Assembly: GCF_023101765.2 (NCBI RefSeq)
Contig: NC_064239.1
Coordinates: 9,617,315-9,681,314, forward strand
Source of the DNA: Spodoptera frugiperda
Lineage: Eukaryota; Arthropoda; Insecta; Lepidoptera; Noctuidae
Direction: 5' to 3'
DNA length: 64,000 nt
Shown: one piece after another, positions 46,256 to 56,765 of the stretch
Numbering within the stretch: position 1 is the first letter of the stretch
How the letters are laid out: every line of letters begins with the position of its first letter
Translations under genes and position numbers: made by a program
Notes under the pieces: model-generated
What the model saw: the letters and a program-made list of their open reading frames with translations, nothing else
Database searches by the model: none
What the model was told of the DNA's origin: nothing

Positions 46256-47597
46256 TTAAAGAAAAAGGCATTGGTGTTTTATGTCAATGGTCCTAAAAAA
46301 CTTGTAAGTAAAGTCAAAGTCAAACCATTTATTTCAATTATTCCTTAATTAGGCACTTTTGTAAGGTCAAATTAAATCGTTCGCAGTCTGTCTATCAATG
46401 ATGCAAGATGCACATTCCAGTATGTATTATATATAAGTATAATTCTTTCATCTCTGCATTCGAAGATTAACAAGCTCAAATTACATTAAGCCATTACACA
46501 ACTGTCATAACATAACAAAACAATAAAAATAATGATCTAGATTCTAATAATCGTGAACCAGTTATTAAATTAAAATAAAATCTTTCTTTAACACAAAGTA
46601 ATAAAAGTGCACCATTAATCATGCACTTCAATCATACTAACAGTCACTGCACCGGCAAAATAGTTGATCTACTAAAACTAAATGACTCTTACTTTTTACT
46701 TTACGTAATACATTAGAAAGCGTTTAATATGCCACTAAGAATTGTGGTTTACCATTTGTACAAGTGAACCACTTTCTGAAAAAAGAAATACTTGTTACTA
46801 ACTGTCATTCCTTACTTTTCGATTTAAAGCGTAGCTTCGTCACATAATCTCACGATCGTATTATTTGTAAAAGCTTTGAAAATAGCATGAACCTTGTTAT
46901 TGACAAGTCTTGCTTATTTAAAGTAAATAAGCTTGCAAATTAATAGATTTTTAAATAATAATAATATTTAATTGCTCATATGGCCAGAGGTTGCAATCAC
47001 GATGACCAAGTGTCAAGCTAATGTCATTTATTTTGTAAAGTATGAGTATGAGACTTATAAAAATAACATTCCTTCCTTTAACTTCCAAAAAATATAGAAG
47101 AGTCATAAATCAAATCATATCACTACAATATCTTGATACATTTATTACTTTACACCCTGTATAGAAGTCGTGATGATTTCAGCTTTCACTCTCAGTGCGC
47201 GCACGCACGCCACGCCCCCGTGGATCAAATACCGAGTGACGTAATAGGTATGGCACTTCGAAAGTTAGTCTATTTGCATTACCGTGATATATTGGAATCA
47301 CTGCACTGATTTATTTGTTCACTGAACCGAGATCCCCAATTATCGACGCGAGCAAATGTCAAATGGTATATTTCAATTCATTCGTTGTGGTCTGATATAC
47401 ATGATGTTTACAATCGTATATTTGGTATCGGAACGCCATAAGCGTGTTGTATTTTGGTTTTGGTCAGATTTACTACAAATGAATGAACTTGTGAACTTTT
47501 GTAATGAATGAGTACTGTAACTGCATCACTGGTGCAGTGAGTTGGGTGATTAGCTATTAGGCTAAATTTAAATTCTCGCTTCAAACAAAAGGTGCTA
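46256..47597. other. Spacer with one complex island
   Basis: AT-rich until 47160-47370, where GCGCGCACGCACGCCACGCC CCCGTGG-type GC boxes, GAGTGACGTAATAGG (bZIP/CRE-like) and AATTATCGACGCGAGC occur. This island is a candidate regulatory element. 46978-47040 may be a scrap of SINE family C. Confidence 0.4.
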
Positions 47598-47735
47598 ATC
47601 GCTAAAAATCACGGTTAACTCACGTAAATTAAAGGAGAAAAGCTCTACTAGTTTCGAGTCCCAAAGGGACTCTTCATCATGAGCAGCGTGCGCAATCACA
47701 GCGACGGTATTGACGACGCCATTTATTTACATGAT
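47598..47735 (-). mobile_element. Interspersed repeat D, inverted
   Basis: On the plus strand it reads CTAAAAATCACGGTTAACTC, AGCTCTACTAGTTTCGAGTC and CTTCATCATGAGCAGCGTGC, the reverse complement of the copies at 16437, 49341 and 63800. GAGTCCC AAA GGGACTC forms a perfect small hairpin in this copy. Confidence 0.75.
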
Positions 47736-48003
47736 TAAACTGTGATTTTCAGTTAATTTAATATGTCTCACGATGGTTATTATAAAAAGAGGTGCTCTGA
47801 TAAAAATCATAATTTCATTCAAATGATCCAAAGGAAGTAAAGATGTTGTTTACTATTTAACCACTTCGTGCCTCCGACAACAAGGCACGTCAATGGTTTT
47901 GATTGTCAACTAAACAATCATGGCAAGCATAACAGTAAGTCACATGCTTCATGAATGTCAAACAAACTTCACAATTACTCTTTTCTAATCACACTATTTA
48001 TTA
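47736..48003. other. Short spacer
   Basis: AT-rich, no feature. Confidence 0.4.
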
Positions 48004-48047
48004 TACGTCAGCTCTTAAAGAATAAATATTCTTTAAGAGCTGACGTA
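48004..48047. repeat. Near-perfect 44-bp palindrome with TGACGT ends
   Basis: TACGTCAGCTCTTAAAGAATA (split here as positions 48004-48024) and its exact complement (48027-48047) are separated by only two bases. Each arm end carries a CRE/bZIP-like TGACGTA. There is no terminator-like T run. Perfect 21-bp arms in AT-rich DNA are not expected by chance. Confidence 0.85.
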
Positions 48048-48569
48048 AGAATTTGTAAATACAAACTCAAGGTTTTAATACATAAAAGCTTCAAGATGAT
48101 ATTTAATATCCACTCGCATCAGCCTTATTGGCAGCATCTCATCTTATCTCAAGTGCGTCTCTTAACGAGTTGAAGTTGACTTCATGTGCGATATCAGATG
48201 CAGCCAAATATGAAGCACAAGTTTACTTGACACGTTATAACGTAAATTAGATAAAGCAGCTATGGTTGAAATTGATAGATAGAAGTGTTAAGGAAATAAA
48301 TACCATTAAATAAATACAATTCTGTAATATCTCATGTGTCATGTTCACCTCCGAAGAGATTGCCAGTAGACTGTCTACAGTTTACAATAGTACACACGCT
48401 GTACCAGTTCTATTGTACCTAGACGTAGGCTAACCGCAATTCCATACTACATGCAATGCCCAAAATCTTTGGAATCTGAAACTCAATATTCTACCCTGTG
48501 GTTAAATCCGAAGTTTCGTAGTCAGCATTCACACTTACATTAGACCATCAAGTCAGTATATAAACTTAC
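48048..48569. other. Spacer
   Basis: No element or gene recognised. Confidence 0.45.
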
Positions 48570-48740
48570 AAAAACTAAAAATCCGTTAGACCAACAAATA
48601 ACATTAATTCCGGGAACAACACCAAAACACAAAAATCCCATATCCATTAAACAGAATCTAGTTCCAAAAACATAATTCTCACGCGTCCAATTAAAATCCG
48701 GAGTTCGCGTCCTGCTCATAAAATCGTCAACGCGACATAA
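48570..48740 (-). CDS. Possible internal exon, membrane-type peptide
   Basis: On the minus strand a 57-codon open block lies between a possible acceptor (ACTATACTGTCTGGGAG) and a strong donor GTAAGT (48569-48564), in phase 0 at both ends. The peptide has a polar, charged start with DDFMSRTRTPDFNWTREN and then a hydrophobic stretch, FCLMDMGFLCFGVV, long enough to span a membrane. No family is recognised, and no neighbouring exon has been identified. A chance frame cannot be excluded. Confidence 0.22.
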
Positions 48741-48776
48741 CTCCCAGACAGTATAGTAGTAAGTACAGTTAGTCAC

Positions 48777-49340
48777 AAAGTTCTCTGTAAATTCCTTTGA
48801 CTATCGTTAAAAAGAATGTGCCTGTTAATCAGGAGCTTGCATGACTTTTATAAGGTCTTGTCAGGGGTGATGTACTGTCGAGATTAGTCGGAATCGGTTC
48901 ACTTGTCGCTCAAGAAGTGTCGTCGCATGCCATTCATTAGTATAACGATCCTCGAAACTGCCCAAACGAATTGGAATGGAACAAATTGGTGCATTACGGA
49001 GCCTGTAACGTTTTAGAGAGCTTGTTTTCTTAGACTTTAATGAGGATATGTTTGGGAGTTATTAGTGTGTGTCAATGTTGTTTTGGTTGAAATGGGTCTA
49101 TAATATTTATTTGTGTTCCATTAACGTGGCCTAGAAAAATAAAATCGGTTTTAAACTAATTCAAGGGCATCAAGCATTGTATGACATAAGGATATTATTA
49201 GATTTTTTATACAACACGAGATATAACATAATATTTCCCGTGATCTAATCTTTATGTATTTTTATAATACCTAACGTAAGACGTGCTAAATTAACTAAAA
49301 AACACGGCTTATACACATACATTAATAGAGAAAAGCTCTA
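48777..49340. other. Spacer
   Basis: A mixed patch at 48870-48960 (TGTCGTCGCATGCC) and otherwise AT-rich. No gene. Confidence 0.45.
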
Positions 49341-49465
49341 GCCTGCATAGGCTGCACAACATCGCCGCGTCTGCACACGCTGCTCATGATGAAGAGTCCC
49401 TCTGTGACTCGAAACTAGTAGATCTCCATTAATGTACGTGAGTAACCCGAGATTTTTAGTTAATT
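49341..49465 (+). mobile_element. Interspersed repeat D
   Basis: ATAGGCTGCACAACATCGCC, GCACACGCTGCTCATGATGA, AGAGTCCCTCTGTGACTCGA, AACTAGTAGATCTCC, GTACGTGAGTAACCCGAG. The best consensus-like copy. Confidence 0.75.
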
Positions 49466-49895
49466 TTGTGATCTGGCTTAACTTTATATTTATGTTTCAC
49501 GTATAAATCAAATAAGTATAAACTTCTACAATGTACTTAGACTAGAAAGTAACACTTTCCGACCAATAAATCCATGATCTTTGGTCACTGCAGTGTGTGA
49601 ACTAAAACTAGTCAGTATATTTATTATTCCTTCCATTTATAACTTAGTTACAAAATGTCAATATATGTATATATTGACCTCTCAACTGCAGTATGTAAAT
49701 GTAGCCGGCCACCTGAGTTATGAACAGATTTAATTGATTTTGTGTAAATTATTTACAAACGAACTACAAGCTAATTTAAATGTAAAATTGTTGGAAATAT
49801 ACGAATCCGTGAGAAAGATTAATGCGAATACTGAAAGTTCCTTATCGATCAGTATTATTGAACCGACATATTGTATAGAGAAAGAAATAGTATCA
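49466..49895. other. Spacer with a small palindrome
   Basis: GTCAATATAT GT ATATATTGAC (49657-49678) is a perfect palindrome around two bases. Frames here run into the adjacent SINE. Confidence 0.45.
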
Positions 49896-50081
49896 TCACG
49901 CCTTTTATCCCCGAAAGGATAGGCAGAGGTGCACATTACAGCATTTAATGCCACTGTACAATATATACCTACTTTTCACCATTTTTGTATAGGTCCCATA
50001 TAATAGGAGGTGAGTCTATTGCCATACAATGGGCATAATGCCAGACTCCGTGCTACTATTGAGAAAATTTTCGAAAAACCG
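49896..50081 (-). mobile_element. SINE family A, 3' part
   Basis: Minus strand: TCGAAAATTTTCTCAATAGT, AGCACGGAGTCTGGCATTAT, TGTATGGCAATAGACTCACC, ATTATATGGGACC, AATGTGCACCTCTGCC, TATCCTTTCGGGGATAAAAG, GCGTGA. The tRNA-like head is missing (5' truncation). Confidence 0.8.
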
Positions 50082-51569
50082 ATAAAGGAACAAAGAATTT
50101 CTTTAATTTTATTATCTATCTACCATATTATATTGATCTATTTTTGTATGTATTTCTTCCAATAAAATCTATAGCTATGTGCGTATACATAAGTCCAAAC
50201 ACCATTAAAAACATTGGTGGTACACATTAAAGGTAAAAAATACAGCAACATTTTTCTTAAAAAGCAACGAAAGATAAGGTTTGTTAATATCCGCTGCGGA
50301 GTGCGAGCGAGTGAAGCGATAAAAAGTATCAAATGTATAAATCAAGATCCAATATTTCGCGAATCTGTTGAACACTATCAATTAATCATATCCGTCGGGT
50401 AAACTCGGGAAACATCGGGAGAGCTCGGGAACGCGATGATATAGTTCACCGGTAATGTAAGTACATACTACTACATGTCGAGCTATACAAAACCATTGTA
50501 TCCTGGTCTCGCTTTGTATGATCTTTTCGGACATTGGGCGGTCAATCTATGCTGGTTTTGCATAGCTTTTTGTGACGCTGTGTATTCTGACAGGCCTTAA
50601 CTTCCTTGAAACGCCTCGGCTAACTTCACCGGCGTTACCGAGCACATTAATCAAAAGACCTGCTAGATATTTTTGGAAACTATCTACCAAGAAGGTTGTT
50701 TAACGAATTTATTTATTTTGAGATAAGATTTATATTTGGGAATTAATCAACCTTGGTACGGTTAGGAAGTATTTTTTGGCGTTCGTGGATTTTATATTAT
50801 AATTTATCGTGAGAATATTTTATAGGAGTACTGTGGATACCTAAAGGATTTGTTACAGTGAGCCTGGTTATACCTTAATGGACAAAGTTAAAGAGAAACT
50901 GTAGTAAACCCTCTTCTTTGCCTATATTTTAATCCGTAGCTATCCTGAGTCCTTTTAAAGTGGTAAGATGTCCCACATGGGGTACATTCTAGAATTTAGG
51001 TTACATCTTAAGTTGTATAGGAAAACAACTCATAAATCAAGTATCAATAACGTCTACTATTACATAAACAGAACCAAAGTAAATTACAGAGTGCGTAATA
51101 AAAATATTAATTTCAATCATAATCGTATTAGAAGGTGTTATTGAAATAAATTGATTTTAAAATAAATTAAATTTAATATTCTTTAAACAAGTATGTATTA
51201 ATTTATTTCAAAAAGCGCCATAACTGCTGTGCCCTAAAAGTCAGCGCTTGGCATTTATTACTGCAATTACCAAACGCGACGTGACGCGTTTCTCGATGTT
51301 TAAGTACTTATTAACTACTTGTTTTTACTTTTTAACCATTACGTATTAGGTTAATTGGCTATCTATGATGAGAGGTGATTTATCACAATCAAGTGTCGGA
51401 TAGTAAACATATTATTATCTACATTAAAAATGCATTTGCATCACTTCAAAGCTTAGGTTAATTAAAAGCAGCTTCAAGTGAGCAACTTGCGAGGAGTTAT
51501 AAAAATATGTTTAGTCCCGATTCATCATCGTCATTTATATCAGTCACAAAATGTTCTCTGGCGATCATA
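50082..51569. other. Unique spacer
   Basis: A short triplication of CTCGGGAA/ATCGGGA lies at 50403-50435. 50560-50650 is mixed (CGCCTCGGCTAACTTCACC). No gene or known element. Confidence 0.45.
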
Positions 51570-51745
51570 GGCCTTATTCATGGGGGGCTCCGGGTAGGAC
51601 TATTAGCTGACCCGGTGTTCCTTACAGGTATAGTAGTGCCACGTCACTAAAATCACCCATTTTAGTGAGATAAAAATTCCACAATCCCTATTTATTCTCC
51701 CCAAAAAAACTAGTCGGTTTTTAAAGGTTTCTCGCCGTCACTAAA
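51570..51745 (+). mobile_element. Interspersed repeat E, diverged
   Basis: AAAAATTCCACAATCCC, TATTCTCCCCAAAAAAACTA, GGTTTTTAAAGGTTTCTCGC, CGTCACTAAAA follow the order of the copy at 61575-61825. Non-coding. Confidence 0.55.
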
Positions 51746-51760
51746 AATAAAATGCCTTCC

Positions 51761-51877
51761 TGCCGCACTCAGAGACATTTAATGATTACTTTAACTATTC
51801 TTTAGTAACGATTTTGTTCTGAAAGCCATTGCTAAGGACTGGGTTAAGTAACCATTAAATGACTCTGACTGTGGCGG
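51761..51877. mobile_element. Small MITE with both ends
   Basis: TGCCGCACTCAGAGACATTT plus AATGATTACTT pairs, with a few mismatches and a one-base bulge, with AAGTAACCATTAAATGACTC plus TGACTGTGGCGG. 117 bp, no coding frame. The family is shared with 40815-40925. Confidence 0.8.
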
Positions 51878-52183
51878 TTATTCATTAGTGACTTTCAAAT
51901 GAGCTAGATGGAAGCGAAATGCATCCAGCAGTTTCCTAAAATCTTTATTCTTATTATTAAATTGTCTGCCCACCTCATAGGTCTTTGCCCCATCGGTGGA
52001 ATGGGGACTCAATTAATACATTATAACTGTTACTATAAATTATGCAAGCATTATTAACAATAAACTTTGAATATGGTGTTTATGAGTCCTAAAACAATAC
52101 CGCCTGTGCCTCATTCAGTTAAATTATGATTGTAACTTCTTACAGTTACACCCACATATGTACGTTTTTAGGTTTTATGTCAA
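51878..52183. other. Spacer
   Basis: Ordinary AT-rich sequence. Confidence 0.45.
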
Positions 52184-52440
52184 ACTAGCTTCTGCCCGCG
52201 ACTTCGTACGCGCAATCCCGTTTTTTCTCGAAATCCTTGATAAAAAGTATCCTATGTCCGTCTTTTGTATCCTTGAGTTTGTTTTACGATTAACAAGATC
52301 GAAACGTGACCGCGTTCGGCGCTCTGATTGGTTGGTTTATTCGCGCAGGCCAATCAGAGCGCTGAACGCGCTTTCGTTTCGTTTTCGTTCGACGTAAAGC
52401 AAATTCGTACTAAAGGTACTTACCAATCTTTTCAGCTAAA
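52184..52440 (+). mobile_element. Composite repeat: LINE/SINE-type start plus GC-rich hairpin module
   Basis: 52184-52290 has CTAGCTTCTGCCCGCGACTT, CGTACGCGCAATCCCG and AAAAAGTATCCTATGTCC, as at 17223 and 43985. It then switches to the GC-rich module with CGCGTTCGGCGCTCTGATTG, its inverted copy, and TTTCGTTTCGTTTTCGTTCG. The second part is unlike the other copies. Confidence 0.6.
52311..52370. repeat. GC-rich hairpin with two CCAAT boxes
   Basis: CGCGTTCGGCGCTCTGATTG(G) and (C)CAATCAGAGCGCTGAACGCG pair at 20 of 21 bases around an 18-base loop. Each arm holds CCAATCAGAGCG (one per strand), a sequence like a CCAAT promoter box. Confidence 0.8.
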
Positions 52441-52808
52441 TCGATTCTTTTCTTGAGTTATCAATAGGGTAACTAGCACAACTTTATTTGATATTATATA
52501 GATTAGATTACCATCAAAGAACAGAGAATACGCAATGGTATCATACATATAAACTATTTTACAGTCTTAAGTTTAATGTACTACCAGAATTGGGAATCTA
52601 GAAATGTCGTTAAATCTAAGTTGGCGAGCGACACTCCAGTATTTGCCATCAACAGTAACTTTGCAATGGAGTTAGGATCTAGTCTGGAGACTTGGGAGTC
52701 AGCGTGTTGATACAGCGGTCAAATAATCAAAGACTAAGCTAGATCTTCATCGGTTCTGTAATTTATCTACGTTAATGAAATTATTCAGTTTCAACTACAA
52801 ATTGACTA
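52441..52808. other. Spacer
   Basis: A mixed-composition patch at 52610-52710 (GTTGGCGAGCGACACTCCAG). No gene. Confidence 0.45.
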
Positions 52809-52995
52809 CACGGTTGGTGCAGTGGCTGGGCAACCGGCTGCCGCTCAATGTGTAGCTGGCTCGTACAACTTTGAGTGATCAACAAATTGTTGTTTCGGGT
52901 TTGGGTGTCATGTGTATATTGTGAACTTGTATGTTTGTAGACGCACCCACGAGTCCTAGAATAGGGCAACGCATTATATTAAAAAAAAAAAGAAA
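52809..52995 (+). mobile_element. tRNA-derived SINE, family B, with A-rich tail
   Basis: CACGGTTGGTGCAGTGGCTG, GGCAACCGGCTGCCGC, damaged B box (GGCTCGTAC), GATCAACAAATTGTTGTTTC, GGGTTTGGGTGTCATGTG, TATGTTTGTAGACGCACCCA, end GGGCAACGCATTATATT followed by a long A run. Confidence 0.85.
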
Positions 52996-53813
52996 AAAAT
53001 AAACAATTTGCAGTAGAGGACATAGTTTTATAAAAACTGCCAAGATAAGAGCATAGAACCCTCGAGCCTTTGCTCAAAACTTTTACTACACACTAAAAAT
53101 ATCCGACCTTACAATTTCAAACTTACCAGTCATGGTTATGATCAGACAGATTTTTATAAAAATAATAACAAATACTACACTGGAAATTAAACCCTATCCC
53201 TCCACACATAATCCTATAGAGTTGAATATCCCTTGTACTTTCTATCCTCGGATTCAGGAAGCAAGTCTCGCTCGGCTTGTAATTACATGAACCCTTAAAG
53301 GACTTCATATCCTCATCGTAAGCCAAAGAATATCAAAGGAGTCAAACGTTAAGATATAGATTTTGTACAAGTGACATTAATCATGATCATTGTTCATCAG
53401 CAGTTTCACTGCTGGGTAAAAACAAAAGGAATGAGCACTAATAACAATGTTTACTCAAAAAAGGCGGATTGGCAATTTTTTACTTTTGGAATGTCAAGAA
53501 GGGTCATACTTTGAGCTCAGCAGACGTATCGTATACATAATGGAGGTATGTATAACGTTATATAACAGAAATAATACATAAGCTTATATACATCGATATC
53601 AGTAGCTATAAGGAAAATTATTTAGCATTTTCCTGGCCGGATTCGGGCATCATCTGCTTATCTTTACGGCCGGTAATAGGTTCGGTAATCGTTACTCCCT
53701 ACATTAACTTCGGGTTCCGAAATTTTTATCAAAAGCATTGTCTAAATACACCGAGAAGACACAAATAATTGTCCAAATGATAATACAAATGTTTACAAAA
53801 CGTTTTTGTGCAG
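52996..53813. other. Spacer with one open frame ending at a donor
   Basis: A minus-strand frame at 53326-53127 runs into CATGACTG followed by GTAAGT (53126-53121). It contains four cysteines in its second half but no good acceptor and no family match. 53635-53705 is GC-richer (CCTGGCCGGATTCGGGC; TTACGGCCGGTAATAGG). Confidence 0.3.
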
Positions 53814-53914
53814 ATTCTATCTTTGTATTTAGACAAGTCTATCTTTCTGATCATTGGGTCTATGACCTTAATGAACCTGATGATTATGATTACGTAAACC
53901 CGTTATTAGATACA
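53814..53914 (+). CDS. Possible exon, acidic peptide
   Basis: Preceded by CGTTTTTGTGCAG, a reasonable acceptor, and followed by GTAGGT, a moderate donor. The frame reads an acidic, aromatic peptide including WVYDLNEPDDYDYVNPLL. No family recognised; the length (101 bp) and lack of neighbours make this weak. Confidence 0.18.
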
Positions 53915-54047
53915 GTAGGTACTAGATTGCATTGCAAGTGCTTGTCTGCTGTATTTCCTGATTTTAGATTGTTGTGTTGTGAACGCGTAGCTTTAAAAGT
54001 GTAGCTTCTGAAAATTTTACCGCAAATTAATCTAGCAATAACTATAC

Positions 54048-54290
54048 CTTTTTTTAAGGGGGGAAAATAAATACAATGACTTCTCTCGCCTTGGGCGAGG
54101 CAAGAGGGAGTGTCAGACTCTTACTGACTAAAAACCACCACATTCCTACTCTTGCTTTTCGAGCCGGAGCCCCGGTAAATCCGCTAGGTAGTCCGCGGCT
54201 CCGGATCAGGCATCAGCCCTACTGGACCCCATCTGTCTAATGGCTCTTTGAGGAGCGCGCGGAACGCGACCGCCGCACGCACGGGTAAAT
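54048..54290 (+). mobile_element. Interspersed repeat F, long copy
   Basis: TTTAAGGGGGGAAAATAAAT, TTCTCTCGCCTTGGGCGAGG, AGAGGGAGTGTCAGACTC, GACTAAAAACCACCACATTC, CTACTCTTGCTTTTCGAGCC, GGAGCCCCGGTAAATCCGCT, AGGTAGTCCGCGGCTCCGGA, then GGACCCCATCTGTCTAATGG and a GC-rich end GACCGCCGCACGCACGGG. Confidence 0.75.
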
Positions 54291-54705
54291 AACTATATCT
54301 TAATAAAATAAAATGACCACCTACCGATTAGTTTACAAAATTCAATTAAACCAATAACCAAATAGGTGTTACCGTGTCCAAACTTGATTAACATTGACAG
54401 AATTTAGAATGTTGTCCTGTTTGTTTAAATAAGTAACAGTCCTGCCCATCCTATAACTACTTACTTAGGTGTAGCGGTCACGACAAGACTGGGCTGAACG
54501 CCACTGTACTGATAAATAATATTATTAACAAAATTTGCAATAACAACTTGCTAAGTGACTTGCTAAATTAATTTTATCAAAAGATACATTGCCACTGTCG
54601 TTCAGTGTTCTAATATTTTGTAGAGTATTGAGAGTTGGCCACAATAAAGATTAAAAGTAGAAGTCAAATAAGTTAACTATTTTAGGATAAAAAGAATAAT
54701 AAATA
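54291..54705. other. AT-rich spacer
   Basis: No element or gene recognised. Confidence 0.45.
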
Positions 54706-54900
54706 TCGTCTCGCCTTTTATCCCCGAAAAGGTAGGCACAAGTGCACAATATGATACGTAATGCCACTGTACGTACAATGGACACCAACTTTTCACAATT
54801 TTGAAGTCCCGTGTAATTGAAGGTATTGCCATATATCGGGATCGTTTCCAGATTCCTTGCACTTTTACTCACTCACAATTTTTTTGAAAAGCCGAATGTC
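54706..54900 (-). mobile_element. SINE family A, 3' part
   Basis: Minus strand: GGCTTTTCAAAAAAATTG, TGGAAACGATCCCGATATAT, GGCAATACCTTC, TGAAAAGTTGGTGTCCATTG, AGTGGCATTACGTATC, TTGTGCACTTGTGCCTACC, TTTTCGGGGATAAAAGGCGA. The head is missing. Confidence 0.8.
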
Positions 54901-55599
54901 CTTGTCCGGCAGTCCCACTTGGGACAATTCGGCCAAAGAAGCAGTCAACGAGGTATAAAGAATGATATTACTAATTTGATAATGGTATAATATTGTACCT
55001 CTAAATTCCCTACATTAAAACCTACTTTTTCATCAATAATATTTCCATTTCTATTAAATTTCCATTTCCAAATTTAATTCAGACCATAATAAAATTGATA
55101 TAGGATTTGGTTCCACTTGTACAACAAAGCAGTCACCTCCTTTTCTTCACTTCTTTTAATTTCATTTCTGTCAAGAACAACCAATTCGAAATTCATTAAG
55201 TTCCATTTTATTCGCATTTAATTCTTACTTGATCTTCTGTTTATATACTCATTGTGGACCAATCCCAAATGTGGCATACTTACATACGTAGAGGCAATTT
55301 TATGCCAGTCCTTTATCTACACACATATGTATTTAGGCCACTACATTATAATACCTCCATGTTTATTGCATGTAGTTATGGTCAAAACTATTTGTCTTTA
55401 TCCCTTTCTATTAAAGCACTTGTGTTCAAGTACTTTTTTATGATTTGATCATAAAAACAAATATTCTTATTGTTCCTAGGTGGTCTTCAAATACTATGTC
55501 ATTAAGTACTGTCGAGAAAGGGGGTGCACGGTTAGAATTCATTGTCAGGAACTTTGTAACTAAAAGTTATAAAATTTCTAGTAAAAGAATAGGAATCTG
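54901..55599. other. Spacer
   Basis: AT-rich, with two overlapping 63-64 codon frames at 55252-55448 without domain features. No element. Confidence 0.45.
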
Positions 55600-55770
55600 G
55601 ATTTGTATCCAGTATATGGTAATAGGCTTACGATCCTATTACATTTGGAGCGAGCATGCATGAAAATACCGATGACTGTTGATGAAGCGAAAGAGGTATG
55701 TAAGATTCGTAGCAATTGGCGTTCCATTATTTCTGCCTACCCCCATGGGAGACGGGCGTGTGGTCATATA
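55600..55770 (+). mobile_element. SINE related to family A (variant 2)
   Basis: TATCCAGTATATGGTAATAG, GCTTACGATCCTATTACA, GCGAGCATGCATGAAA, GTAAGATTCGTAGCAATTGG, TCTGCCTACCCCCATGGGAG, ACGGGCGTG. The middle block distinguishes this variant and is shared with 13145-13235. Confidence 0.7.
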
Positions 55771-56604
55771 TGTATGTATGTTGCATTGTATCAACTCCAC
55801 TAACCACTTCAGGGACTAAAATACGTGACGACATTACGTTACTTAACCTAAAATAAAACATTTAACCAATATGGCCTCGATTGCAAGCAAAAACCTAGTT
55901 TAACGTCAATCGTCAAACATACCACAGGGCCTCATTGCCTTTTGGGAGGAGGCAGCTGTTCAGTCCTTAGCTAATCAAGACGAGGCGCCTTTTAGGGAGG
56001 TGCAATCAGAGTTTCCTGTTACACTAGTACGTAGGCAACGTTAAATAATTGTGTGATGATTTCTACGTTTATGCATTGTTTAGGATGAATAATGTTTAGA
56101 GGATAGTGTGTATAAAGAGATATGAGAATTGGGTCGTCTTATAATGTAATGAGATGTAATTATTATGTGTTTTAGTTAGAAAGTAATAAATTCTATTGAT
56201 AATTTTATTGTGGTGTTATAAAATCAAATGTCATAATCATAGCTTTTGTAAAAATAGTTAATATTTAGGAATTTCTTAGTTGTACACCTATAATTAAACG
56301 ACCATTCAATAACGCTAATGATATGTAATTTTATATTTTTTATCAAATTAAAAATGCTAGGCATTTGCAAAACAAACATGTAAAACCGATTTATTTATAC
56401 GTAAGTTACTCAAGTACCAAACATCGTTGTATAAAATAGCTTGACTTGAATCAGTCGTTTGAAAACTTTTTGCTCACCATTACCCAGTCCAAGTGATTAA
56501 CGTAAATGACTTAACTTTAACCTTAATTAGTTTATTCAATTAAATCCAGTCGTTAACCAAATAAAAGCTACAACTATAGGGTATGCTAATGAAAAGACCT
56601 TACT
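55771..56604. other. Spacer
   Basis: 55920-56040 has mixed composition (AGGGCCTCATTGCCTTTTGG; CGAGGCGCCTTTTAGGGAGG) and may be an old repeat. The rest is AT-rich. Confidence 0.4.
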
Positions 56605-56765
56605 TTTTTATGGTATAAGTCGGTAAATGAGCAGGCGGATCACCTGAGGTAAACAATTGCCGCCGCCCATAGACACCCGTATCACCAGAAGCGTTACAAG
56701 TGCGTTGCCGGCTTTTAGGAATTTAAAGGTTGTTGCGGAATTAGGGATTGGGAAGATTGGGTTTC
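56605..56765 (+). mobile_element. Interspersed repeat H, truncated
   Basis: AATGAGCAGGCGGATCACCT, AATTGCCGCCGCCCATAGAC, CGTTACAAGTGCGTTGCCGG, GGAATTTAAAGGTTGTTGCG, GGGATTGGGAAGATTGGG. The final third of the family is missing. Confidence 0.75.
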
